This document shows, piece by piece, positions 1-6,784 of a stretch of DNA of 8,447 bases. The number at the start of each line of letters is the position of its first letter. Position 1 is the stretch's first letter. A program made the translations under genes and the position numbers. Under the pieces are notes generated by a model. It saw only the letters and a program-made list of their open reading frames with translations, had not been told where the DNA came from and ran no database searches. The stretch covers positions 1 through 8,447 of the forward strand of contig SLQH01000327.1 in NCBI GenBank assembly GCA_007131555.1. The letters are read 5' to 3'. This stretch comes from Planctomycetota bacterium. Lineage in GTDB: Bacteria; Planctomycetota; UBA11346.

Positions 1-73
1 ACGTTGCCTCAACCCGCGGCGCAACAACGCCCACCGCGACAGCCAACGTCCGTCGCGCCGCGGCTTGAAGCAA
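1..73 (-). CDS. Possible start of a downstream gene cut by the left edge (signal-peptide-like)
   Basis: After the aspA stop, one minus-strand frame can start at a TTG (71-73) and stays open to the window edge. It reads MLQAAARRTLAVAVGVV and then an APRVEAT stretch. Two arginines, a short hydrophobic run and an A-like cleavage region resemble a Sec-type signal peptide. There is no Shine-Dalgarno sequence. A second frame is also open to the edge, and an ATG directly after the aspA stop (81-83) closes after 24 codons. The piece is too short to identify. It may be non-coding, or the real start of the next gene may lie outside the window. Confidence 0.15.
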   Translation of the reverse strand, partial: MLQAAARRTLAVAVGVVAPRVEAT

Positions 74-83
74 CGCTAGTCAT

Positions 84-1493
84 TTAGTCATCCGGATGTC
101 CGAGCCGGTTGACGGCTTGTGGCGCGATGGCGGTAGCGAAGGTTTCGGCGGTCATGATGCCGCTGCGTTCTGCGGCGCTGGCCAGGTCGCAGTGGTGCTG
201 GGCAGCGTAGTCGGCCAGTTCCTGGGCCCGGTGATAGCCGATATGTGGAACCAGGGCGGTGAGGGTGGCGGTGGCCCCATGGACCTGCTGACGGCAGCGT
301 TCGACATTTGCCTTAAGACCTCTGATGCAGTGCTCGGTGAGGATGTGGGCCGCCTGGCGTAGCATGGTCAGGTCATGCAGGAGCAGATCGGCGATCAGGG
401 GAAGGAAGGCGTTGAGTTCCATCTCGCCCCGGGCCACGGCGCTGGTGATGGTCTGATGATGGCCGATCACCAGCATGCTGGTCTGCAGCACGGCTTCCGG
501 GATGACCGGATTGATCTTGCCGGGCATGATCGATGAGCCGGCCTGGCGGGCCGGCAGATGCAGTTCGCCCAGGCCGGCCTGGGGGCCGGAGGACAGCAGG
601 CGCAGGTCGCCGGCGATCTTGCCGAGATTGGCCGCGCAAGCGCTCAGGATGCCGCTGACCTCGGCGAAGACGTCGACGTTCTGGGTGGCATCAACGAGGT
701 TCTCGGCCCGGGCCAGGGGATGGGCGGTGAGGGCGCGCAGGGCCTGGGCGGCCTGGAAGATGAAGCGGCGGGGGGCTCCCAGACCGGTGCCAATAGCGGT
801 GCCACCGAGGTTGACCACCCGCAGGCGTTCGCGGCATTTGAAGACCCGCCAGCGGTCCCGGCCGATGGCTTCGCCCCAGGCTCCGCAACTGCGTCCCAGG
901 GTGGTCAGGCAGGCGTCCTGCAGCTGGGTCCGGCCGACCTTGACCACCCCGGCCAGGGCTCGTTCCTGGCCCTGGCAGGCCTCCTGCAGGGCCACCAGGG
1001 CCACCTCCAAGGGTACCAGCAGATCCAGGGCGGCGAGCTTGAGGGCCGTGGGGTAGGTGTCGTTGGTCGACTGGTGCAGATTGACGTGGCTCAGGGGGTC
1101 GATGCGATCATAGGTGCCCGGCTGGCAGCCGATCAGCTGCAAGGCCCGGTTGGTCAGAACCTCGTTGATGTTCATGTTGGTCGAGGTGCCTGCCCCACCC
1201 TGGAGGGCGTCGACCACGACATGTTCATCAAGGCTGCCAAGGCGCATCTCTTCACAGGCGGCGATGATGGCCTTGGCCACCGCCTCCTCAAGATGACCAA
1301 GGGCCAGGTTGGTCTGGGCGCAGGCTTGTTTGACGGCCGCAAAGGCCTTGATCAGGGCCGGATGGACATGACGTCCAGTGAGCGGAAAATTGTTGATGGC
1401 CCGGACGGTATGGATGCCGTACAGGGCCTGTGAAGGTACCGGAGATGTGCCCAATAAGTCCTGTTCGTAGCGCTCATCGTGATCCATGATCAT
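84..1493 (-). CDS. aspA: Aspartate ammonia-lyase (aspartase), class II fumarase/aspartase superfamily
   Basis: This enzyme deaminates L-aspartate to fumarate and ammonium in the cytoplasm and normally works as a homotetramer. The 469-residue product has the superfamily landmarks in order: DLLG and LYGIHTVRA near the N-terminus (12-32), QGGAGTS (98-104), QSTND (141-145), GRTQLQDA (187-194) and the signature GSSIMPGKINPV (319-330), which carries the catalytic serine loop. Gln in GRTQLQDA matches E. coli aspartase, where class II fumarases usually have His, so aspartase is favoured over fumarase. Length is close to the 478 residues of E. coli AspA. From memory, the stretch around 212-242 (RDRWRVFKCRERLRVVNLGG and following) resembles the aspartases encoded near [FeFe]-hydrogenase maturation genes in anaerobes such as Desulfovibrio. 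The start ATG touches the stop of the upstream gene with no spacer. A second in-frame ATG lies two codons in (1485-1487). No clear ribosome site is seen, so translational coupling is likely. Confidence 0.93.
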   Translation of the reverse strand: MIMDHDERYEQDLLGTSPVPSQALYGIHTVRAINNFPLTGRHVHPALIKAFAAVKQACAQTNLALGHLEEAVAKAIIAACEEMRLGSLDEHVVVDALQGGAGTSTNMNINEVLTNRALQLIGCQPGTYDRIDPLSHVNLHQSTNDTYPTALKLAALDLLVPLEVALVALQEACQGQERALAGVVKVGRTQLQDACLTTLGRSCGAWGEAIGRDRWRVFKCRERLRVVNLGGTAIGTGLGAPRRFIFQAAQALRALTAHPLARAENLVDATQNVDVFAEVSGILSACAANLGKIAGDLRLLSSGPQAGLGELHLPARQAGSSIMPGKINPVIPEAVLQTSMLVIGHHQTITSAVARGEMELNAFLPLIADLLLHDLTMLRQAAHILTEHCIRGLKANVERCRQQVHGATATLTALVPHIGYHRAQELADYAAQHHCDLASAAERSGIMTAETFATAIAPQAVNRLGHPDD

Positions 1494-4400
1494 TTACTCG
1501 GCCGGGTCGGTGATGGCGATGCGAAAACCGGCATGGGGCAATCGTTCCCGCTCGCTGATGCTGATGATCGACGGTTGGGGCCAGAGGGTGTCTGGATCAC
1601 TATTGTAGGAGGCATCCAGGAACCATTGGTGACGCCGCTCCGTTGGTGGCGGATCATCGTGGAGCCACTCGCCAAGATTGCCGAGGATCCCGTATACGCC
1701 CCAGGCATCGGGATCAAGGTGGCGAGCCGGTATGGAAGCCTGAGTGCCGTCGGCTCGGTGACGATGCCAAGCAATGGCGGCGATGGTGGTTGTTGGGTCT
1801 TGGGCCGGCTGGGGATAGGGCTGCACGCGTGGCCCGGTGTCGATGGTGCCGATGAGCAACAGCATTTCCTGGCGGGTTGGAAGACGTACCACGATCGAGG
1901 GATCATCGTTGTCGATCAGGTTTGAGAAACGCCTGATGAAGTTCGTGGTATCACGCCACCGGACGTGATCTGCCGGATGGTGTTCGTTACCGGGCAGTCG
2001 GCTGGGATCGGATCGTGGGCTGACCACTGCGGCCCATTGTTGTCGGGTGACCTCGTGCTCCAGTAACCATGCTCCTCTGTGGACCACGACGTCGGCACCC
2101 AAGGCACCGGGAAACAGATAACGAAAGCGCCACTCAACATCGTCGTGTACGACACTGGCCCAACGGCCATGACGATCATTGCCAGCCTCATCAGCCCATG
2201 GCGGCAGCACCCGCACCCGGGCTGCCGTGGACACGCTCAGGCGACGAATGGCCCGGCGCGGCAGCCGTGCCAGAACCCGCACGTCCAAGCCTTCCAGTTC
2301 TTGCAAGGGCAGCTGGGCGAGGGATGCCAGGATGGCGTCATTGCATTCCAGCAGCCGCTCTGACGGCAATCGGCGGAGCACCTCTACTGGCAGTCCGGCC
2401 AGTACGGTGTCAGACAGGCGGGCGATCTGATTGATGGTCACCGAGATGCGCTGTCGGGCACGGTCTAGATAGATGGGGTCCTCGGTCTGGGTGAGGTATA
2501 CGTCAAGGGCTGCCAGTCGTCGTATCGGATCGCTGATGCTGGAGGCGGTCAGCCATTCGGCTTCAGCCACGCGCCGCCCAAGGGCGGTGAGGCGCTGGGT
2601 TGCTTCTTCCTGGAACAGGCCGATATCAGTGGTCTTCAGGTAGTGTTCAATGGCCGCCTGTTCTTCCGTGGGGCCAGGTGCGGTGAGCACCGCCTGCCAT
2701 AGCTCGGTGTCATGGGCGCGATCAATGGCGGCCAGGGCCTCGGCAGCCTGGCTCAGATGACGACGTTGGGGCAGATCTTCCGCGGCCAGGTATTGTTGCA
2801 GGGCGGCCCGGCGCTGTCTCGCATCTCCATCCTTGGTCTTCGCCCAGGCGGCATCATCAAGCGTGACGGCCAGGGTCTGCATCATCTCCTGGGCCCGGGC
2901 GCGTCTGTCCTGGTTGGTGGTTGATTCCTGATAGGTGCGCAAGGCCCGATGGCGTTGTTGTGGGTCGGCAATGGCAAGGATCTCCTGCCAGGCCTCCTCT
3001 TCATTACGGGCGGTGCGCTGTTGGACCAGGATGTGTTCTGCTTCATTTTTGGCGGCTTGGGCTTCTTGGGCATGGAGAGGGTCTGGCCCGGCAAGATAAC
3101 GGTCGATGAGGGCAATACGTCGTTCCAGATCATCTTCGTCACGGCAGGCCTGCCAAGCTATGCGATCAGCTTCGCGATGCTGGGCGGCAAGGCGGTCTTG
3201 GGCCCACTCTGCAGCGGGATGATCACCATGCCTGCGCAGCAGCTCTTCAAGGCGCTGGCGTTGACTGTGGGTGTCTTCGTCCGCCAGGGCATCGGTAAAG
3301 GCTTGGCGGATCAGTGCGTCTTGGGTCCGCAGGAGTTCCTGGGAGGCATCGGCGCGGTGATGGCCGGCCTCAAAGACATCGAGATAGTCACGCAACAGAC
3401 GAGCTCTGGTTGCTGTGTTCGTCTCGTCTCGTGCTTCGATCCAGGCGGCTCGATCCAATTGTAGATACATGTTGTTGGCTAGGCGCCGGGCCTTGGGGCG
3501 AGCGAATATCTGCCAGCCGTGACTGGGATAGGAGCGCAGGGAATCGACCACCGCCAGAGATGGCGGGTGATCAGCCAGATTGTGGACCTGCCTGTGGTTG
3601 ATCATGGCCAGGATGCCGATCGCCAGCGATGGTGTGCCAATCATGATGGCGATGAAGATGACCCAGCGGCGCACCCGACGCCGCCGGGCCAGGAGTCGTT
3701 GGCCTAGCTGCCGGGCCTTGTGGGCCAGATCACGGGTCGTCGCCGTCTGTTCACTGGATCGTGCCAGCCGTTCCCCTTCCTTGATGAGGGCTTGCGGCTG
3801 GTCCTGGGTATGGAGCAGTGATTCGAGGCGCTGGCACTGGTCCTGGAGCCTCTCCCAGCTACGGCGTAGGGCCGGCAACTGGGAGACTCGTTCATCATCG
3901 GGGGCGATGCGAGCCAGCTGTTCAGCGATCCGTATGCGGGTTGGCAGATCAGCTGGGGCGCTGATGCCATCGAAATCATCGCAGAGCTGACCGATTTCAT
4001 CATCACAGGAGGCGAGGCGTTCGCGGGCCTCATCAATCAAGGCCTGGGTGCCACTGAGACGATCGATCTGCTGTTCAACGGCAGTGATGGCGGCGGCGAT
4101 CTGCCGGTTGTGGTTTGAAGCCAAGGCCTTGCGCAGCTGGTCTTCCAGTTCGGTCACCATCTGAGCCCGCTGATGCAGATCGTCACGTTGCCGGCGGCTC
4201 TCTTCGCTGCCATCTAGCTGGGCCAGTTGGCGACTCAACTGACAGGCTTGGTCAAGGTCACTACCGCCGATGGCAGCGATCTCGGCCCGTAGACGCGCGG
4301 CGGCGATCTCGCGACGTTGCAGTTCCTGGGTTGCCCGCTGGAACAAGGCCAGACAACGACGGGTGCGATCAGCGCAGTTGTGCAAGGGCGCCATGGCCGC

Positions 4401-4943
4401 TTTCAAGGCGGCGATTTCTTCGCCTCGTATGGCATGTTGCAGATCGCGTTCGACATCTGCCAGCAAGCGCATGGATTCCTGGATCTGGCGATAGGTTGCG
4501 GCAGCTTCGGGATCGTTGCTGAGACGTTGCCAGGTCTTGGCCCAGGAGGCCGCCACCTCAATGTCCTGACAGCGGCTGCTGCTGATCAATGCCCGACAGG
4601 CATGGGCGATGCGACCGCTGACCAGCGGCAGGTTGTGGGGAGTCAGGGCCAGTATCGCTTCAGACAGGGCGATGACCCGATCCCACTGCCGGCCGTGCTC
4701 GGCGTCAGTGAGTCCTTTGATGAGTTGGGTGACCTGATGGTCTTGTTCGCTTGCTGCCTGATGCCCTGATTGTTGGAGACTGTCGACCAGGGCTCTGGCC
4801 TGATCGAAGTCGGGCATCAGGGACAAACTGTTGCGGGCCGCCTGTAGCGCCTCTTCAATATGGCCCTGGGCATGCAGGGACTGGGCCCGTTCAAAGCTTT
4901 CAAGGGCCTGTAGGCGTTGTTGGATGTCCTGGCGATCAGGCAT
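1494..4943 (-). CDS. Large single-pass membrane protein: TPR/coiled-coil helices, seven 48-residue repeats, FGE/SUMF1-like C-terminal domain
   Basis: I do not recognise this 1149-residue protein as a named family, but its parts are visible. Residues 17-50 and 77-110 look like TPR units. Residues 166-415 are charged helices in units of roughly 45 to 51. ARRRRVRRW precedes one hydrophobic helix (427-447), which by the positive-inside rule puts the N-terminus in the cytoplasm and residues 448-1149 outside. Seven helical repeats follow (about 498-838), then leucine-rich octads (843-904). The C-terminal domain (about 940-1144) is FGE/SUMF1-like: EVTRQQW (964-970), HPADHVRW (989-996), RLPTRQEM (1020-1027), WGVYGILGNLGEW (1081-1093) and GFR (1139-1141). 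No cysteine occurs after residue 867, so the copper/thiol chemistry of true formylglycine-generating enzymes is not possible; a binding or structural role is more likely. The ATG at 4941-4943 lacks a Shine-Dalgarno sequence, but an in-frame TGA five codons upstream bounds the start. The gene ends directly against aspA, suggesting one transcript. Confidence 0.85.
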   Translation of the reverse strand: MPDRQDIQQRLQALESFERAQSLHAQGHIEEALQAARNSLSLMPDFDQARALVDSLQQSGHQAASEQDHQVTQLIKGLTDAEHGRQWDRVIALSEAILALTPHNLPLVSGRIAHACRALISSSRCQDIEVAASWAKTWQRLSNDPEAAATYRQIQESMRLLADVERDLQHAIRGEEIAALKAAMAPLHNCADRTRRCLALFQRATQELQRREIAAARLRAEIAAIGGSDLDQACQLSRQLAQLDGSEESRRQRDDLHQRAQMVTELEDQLRKALASNHNRQIAAAITAVEQQIDRLSGTQALIDEARERLASCDDEIGQLCDDFDGISAPADLPTRIRIAEQLARIAPDDERVSQLPALRRSWERLQDQCQRLESLLHTQDQPQALIKEGERLARSSEQTATTRDLAHKARQLGQRLLARRRRVRRWVIFIAIMIGTPSLAIGILAMINHRQVHNLADHPPSLAVVDSLRSYPSHGWQIFARPKARRLANNMYLQLDRAAWIEARDETNTATRARLLRDYLDVFEAGHHRADASQELLRTQDALIRQAFTDALADEDTHSQRQRLEELLRRHGDHPAAEWAQDRLAAQHREADRIAWQACRDEDDLERRIALIDRYLAGPDPLHAQEAQAAKNEAEHILVQQRTARNEEEAWQEILAIADPQQRHRALRTYQESTTNQDRRARAQEMMQTLAVTLDDAAWAKTKDGDARQRRAALQQYLAAEDLPQRRHLSQAAEALAAIDRAHDTELWQAVLTAPGPTEEQAAIEHYLKTTDIGLFQEEATQRLTALGRRVAEAEWLTASSISDPIRRLAALDVYLTQTEDPIYLDRARQRISVTINQIARLSDTVLAGLPVEVLRRLPSERLLECNDAILASLAQLPLQELEGLDVRVLARLPRRAIRRLSVSTAARVRVLPPWADEAGNDRHGRWASVVHDDVEWRFRYLFPGALGADVVVHRGAWLLEHEVTRQQWAAVVSPRSDPSRLPGNEHHPADHVRWRDTTNFIRRFSNLIDNDDPSIVVRLPTRQEMLLLIGTIDTGPRVQPYPQPAQDPTTTIAAIAWHRHRADGTQASIPARHLDPDAWGVYGILGNLGEWLHDDPPPTERRHQWFLDASYNSDPDTLWPQPSIISISERERLPHAGFRIAITDPAE
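2232..2417 (-). repeat. Leucine-rich octad repeats before the FGE-like domain
   Basis: Residues 843-904 of the large protein split into consecutive eight-residue units starting mostly with Leu: LSDTVLAG, LPVEVLRR, LPSERLLE, CNDAILAS, LAQLPLQE, then a three-residue insert LEG, then LDVRVLAR, LPRRAIRR and the beginning of a further unit. The common form is L-(P/S)-x-x-x-(L/I)-x-x. The run forms the bridge between the W...YL solenoid and the C-terminal domain. Confidence 0.6.
2424..3452 (-). repeat. Seven tandem protein repeats of about 48 residues (W...YL) in the exported region
   Basis: Each unit begins with an aromatic residue and has a YL-type pair 18 or 19 residues later. The aromatic positions are W501, F549, W597, W652, W700, W749 and W797, spaced 48, 48, 55, 48, 49 and 48 residues. 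The paired positions are Y520-L521, L568-L569, Y616-L617, Y671-Q672, Y718-L719, Y768-L769 and Y816-L817. Between the pairs the units are rich in R, A, E and Q and look like helical hairpins, as in TPR-like solenoids. The DNA copies have diverged, so this is an old protein-level repeat and not a recent DNA duplication. Confidence 0.8.
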
Positions 4944-4986
4944 GAGTAGGGATGCTCACGATGAAGGGGGCGGCAGCCGACGGGTG

Positions 4987-5010
4987 ATGATGTGCTTCGC
5001 ATCACATCAT
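4987..5010. other. Small inverted repeat upstream of the large membrane-protein gene
   Basis: ATGATGTG (4987-4994) is followed after eight bases by its exact complement CACATCAT (5003-5010). It covers part of the proposed -10 element of the promoter for the gene at 1494-4943, so it could be an operator or a 5' leader hairpin. The stem is only 8 A/T-rich pairs with an 8-base loop and may be chance. Confidence 0.3.
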
Positions 5011-5034
5011 GCCGTATGTCGTCCATCCAGGCAA
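5006..5034 (-). promoter_or_regulatory. Candidate sigma-70-type promoter for the membrane-protein/aspA operon
   Basis: On the minus strand, TTGCCT (5029-5034, 4 of 6 to TTGACA) and CATGAT (5006-5011, 4 of 6 to TATAAT) are separated by exactly 17 bases. Transcription would begin near 5000, leaving a leader of about 55 bases before the ATG at 4943. It is the best match I could see in the 139-base gap between the two genes, but the scores are modest. Confidence 0.3.
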
Positions 5035-5082
5035 GGCTTCATCCAGATCGCAACTATGAAAGAAGGCCGAGGACTACTCAGA

Positions 5083-5916
5083 TCAGGTATGGTTCCGGTA
5101 GGCATCGATGATTTCAGCGAGGTAGGCATCCTGATCCTGCTGCCAGCGCCACAGGGAAAAGATCTCGACCTCGTTGAAGCCCTGGAAGCCGGCGTCTTCC
5201 ATCAGAGCCCGGATACCACGGATGTCGATACAGCCTTCGCCCATCAGGCCCCGATCGTTGAGCAGATCGCGGGTCTCCAGGCGCCAGTCGCAGACATGGA
5301 AGCCGAACAAGGTGCCCTGCTCGCCGGCCAGACGGATTTCATCAGCGAGGCGGTCGTCCCACCACACGTGGTATACATCGACGGCAATGCCCAGCAGGGG
5401 ATCACGGATGTCCTCGCAGATCTGTCTGGCCTGGGTCATGGTATTGATGGCGCTGCGATCGCCGGCATACATCGGATGCAAGGGTTCGATGGCCAGACGC
5501 ACACCACAGGAACGGGCGTGATCAAGGCAGGCGGCAATGCCGTCACGGATCTGGCCACGGGCCTGATCAAGTGGCATGCCCGGCACAGCTCCGCAGACCA
5601 GCACGACCATGTCTGCGCCGATGGCTGCCGCATCGTCAATGGTGCGGAGATTGTCGTCGATGGCGCTGCATCGTCCAGCGTGGTCATGGTGAGGGAAGAA
5701 CCCGCCTCGACACAGGGCCGGAACCCGCAGGCCATGGGCACGGATGATGGCGGCAGCCTGCGCGGTTCCATATGGTTCCAGATGTTGGCGCCATACGGTG
5801 ATGCCGCCGATGCCCGCTGCGCTCAGGGCCGCACAGCAGCGCTCCAGATCCCAGGGCTTGAGCGTAAAGGTATGGATGGCAAGCCGGTCAAGGCTGGTGA
5901 GGGGGGCGGCAGGCAT
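5083..5916 (-). CDS. Sugar phosphate isomerase/epimerase-like protein (xylose-isomerase-like TIM barrel)
   Basis: The 277-residue protein has the length and pattern of the AP-endonuclease-2/xylose-isomerase-like TIM-barrel family. Members use a divalent metal to isomerise or epimerise keto sugars and related acids. Likely metal and active-site residues sit at the ends of strands: E144 in LAIEPLHP, D180 and H183 in AVDVYHVWW, H207 in GFHVCDW, and E249/E251 in NEVEIF. GDRSAINTMTQA (152-163) is typical of the family. No signal peptide is seen, so it should be cytoplasmic. The ATG at 5914-5916 has a good ribosome site (AGGA at 5923-5926, six bases upstream). The substrate cannot be read from the sequence; hydroxypyruvate-isomerase, IolE/IolI-like and 3-keto-sugar activities are all possible. 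The EIIA gene lies 161 bases upstream and the membrane-protein gene 139 bases downstream, both on the same strand, so co-transcription is possible but not evident. Confidence 0.87.
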   Translation of the reverse strand: MPAAPLTSLDRLAIHTFTLKPWDLERCCAALSAAGIGGITVWRQHLEPYGTAQAAAIIRAHGLRVPALCRGGFFPHHDHAGRCSAIDDNLRTIDDAAAIGADMVVLVCGAVPGMPLDQARGQIRDGIAACLDHARSCGVRLAIEPLHPMYAGDRSAINTMTQARQICEDIRDPLLGIAVDVYHVWWDDRLADEIRLAGEQGTLFGFHVCDWRLETRDLLNDRGLMGEGCIDIRGIRALMEDAGFQGFNEVEIFSLWRWQQDQDAYLAEIIDAYRNHT

Positions 5917-5971
5917 GGCAGTTCCTGGGAGTCATGACAGGGGCGGCGCGGACCGCAGATCACGATGCCCT

Positions 5972-5987
5972 GTGACACATGGTGACA
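5972..5987. promoter_or_regulatory. Direct repeat GTGACA spaced one helical turn
   Basis: GTGACA occurs at 5972-5977 and again at 5982-5987, a 10-base period. It lies 56 to 71 bases upstream of the start of the TIM-barrel gene (minus strand). This position and spacing would suit a regulator binding one face of DNA. No matching -35/-10 pair was found, and a six-base repeat can arise by chance. Confidence 0.2.
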
Positions 5988-6077
5988 TGATCAGAAAGGG
6001 ACACAGCCCAGGCCTGAAGGGACAGGACAGTCTGGCCCCCATCGTTGCTGATAAGGGCGATGACGGCAATCTGATGG

Positions 6078-6551
6078 CTATTTGTTCTCAAACTCGGTCA
6101 GCAGATCGATCAGGGCCTTGGCGTCAGCGCACTGGCGCAGGAACTCGCAGAAATGCTCCTTGCGGATCTGGCTGGCAAAGTTTTTCATGAGCTGGATATG
6201 CTGTTCCTTGTGGTCGAGCGGCGTGATCAGGAAGAATACGCTGTGGACCGGTTCGCCGTCAAGACTGTCAAAACCAACGCCTGCCGAGCAGAATCCATAG
6301 GCCCCGTAGATCTTCTTGACCAGATCACTGCGGCAATGGGGGATGGCGATGCCGTGACCGATGCCTGTGGACCCCACGGCCTCGCGCGCCATGGCGCCCG
6401 CCACGATGGTGTCCAGATCAGCCGTCTTGATACGACGATCACTTGCCAGGGCCTTGGCCAGAGAGGCGATGATGCTTTCCTTGTCCATGTCTGGTTCTAG
6501 TTGGCAAAAGGCTTTGGGAACCAGGACGTCGGACATGTGCACTTCGGTCAT
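6078..6551 (-). CDS. PTS EIIA protein, PtsN/fructose-type
   Basis: The 157-residue product is a stand-alone EIIA domain of the fructose/mannitol/PtsN type, which accepts phosphate from HPr or NPr on a histidine. The active site is GIGHGIAIPH, with the phosphorylated residue at H72; E. coli PtsN (163 residues) uses H73 in nearly the same motif. The later SVFFLITPLDHKEQHIQL (about 103-120) and the ending helices are also typical. The reading frame extends 41 codons further upstream, but ATG 6549-6551 is preferred: it has AGAGGGG about seven bases upstream and gives the standard family length. No EIIB, EIIC, HPr or EI gene is in the window, so a regulatory role, as for PtsN, is more likely than sugar transport. 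The next gene on the strand is the sugar isomerase-like protein, 161 bases away; the gene is divergent from the RNA methyltransferase. Confidence 0.92.
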   Translation of the reverse strand: MTEVHMSDVLVPKAFCQLEPDMDKESIIASLAKALASDRRIKTADLDTIVAGAMAREAVGSTGIGHGIAIPHCRSDLVKKIYGAYGFCSAGVGFDSLDGEPVHSVFFLITPLDHKEQHIQLMKNFASQIRKEHFCEFLRQCADAKALIDLLTEFENK

Positions 6552-6557
6552 GCAGAA

Positions 6558-6564
6558 CCCCTCT
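6558..6564 (-). promoter_or_regulatory. Ribosome binding site fixing the EIIA start
   Basis: On the minus strand AGAGGGG lies six bases before the ATG at 6549-6551. The longer in-frame start at 6674 and the internal ATG at 6534-6536 have no comparable site, so this decides the start of the EIIA gene. Confidence 0.55.
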
Positions 6565-6784
6565 TGGATATCAGAACGTATGTCATCACTGCTTCGGGGC
6601 GCTGCCCCACGGTTCTGGCGCGCCGATCGCAGGTGATGGACGGCCACTATGGCAAGTAACAGCCCATGTCCCATGGAGAGACCGGATCATTACCCTATGT
6701 CGTGGCACTATGACCAGCGCCGGAGCAGGTCAACGTGGTGCTGTACGGCGTTGCACAGGCGGCATCGTGCCCAGTATCGCTCAT

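Noticed and set aside
558..1433. Long plus-strand open frame of 291 codons opposite aspA
   Set aside because: It is Gly/Gln-rich with no recognisable motif and lies entirely antisense to a clearly conserved aspartase; it is a by-product of codon bias on the other strand.
84..1493. Class II fumarase (fumC)
   Set aside because: The GRTQLQDA and QSTND motifs agree better with aspartase than with fumarase, which usually has GRTHLQDA and QSSND.
1512..2126. Catalytic formylglycine-generating (sulfatase-maturing) enzyme
   Set aside because: No cysteine is present in the domain and no sulfatase gene is nearby, so the enzymatic call is not supported.
4831..5937. Plus-strand open frame of 368 codons
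   Set aside because: It runs antisense through the start of the membrane-protein gene, the intergenic gap and the whole TIM-barrel gene, has no recognisable domain, and conflicts with well-supported minus-strand genes.
6596..6608. GGGGC-GCT-GCCCC hairpin in the divergent region
   Set aside because: Only five pairs and no T-run; common by chance in G+C-rich DNA and not placed like a terminator.
6552..6674. N-terminal extension of the EIIA protein to an ATG at 6674
   Set aside because: The extra 41 residues match no EIIA pattern, and the ATG at 6551 has a good ribosome site and yields the standard family length.
6710..6784. Earlier ATG at 6710 for the RNA methyltransferase
   Set aside because: It adds 25 residues unlike the family N-terminus and has no ribosome site.
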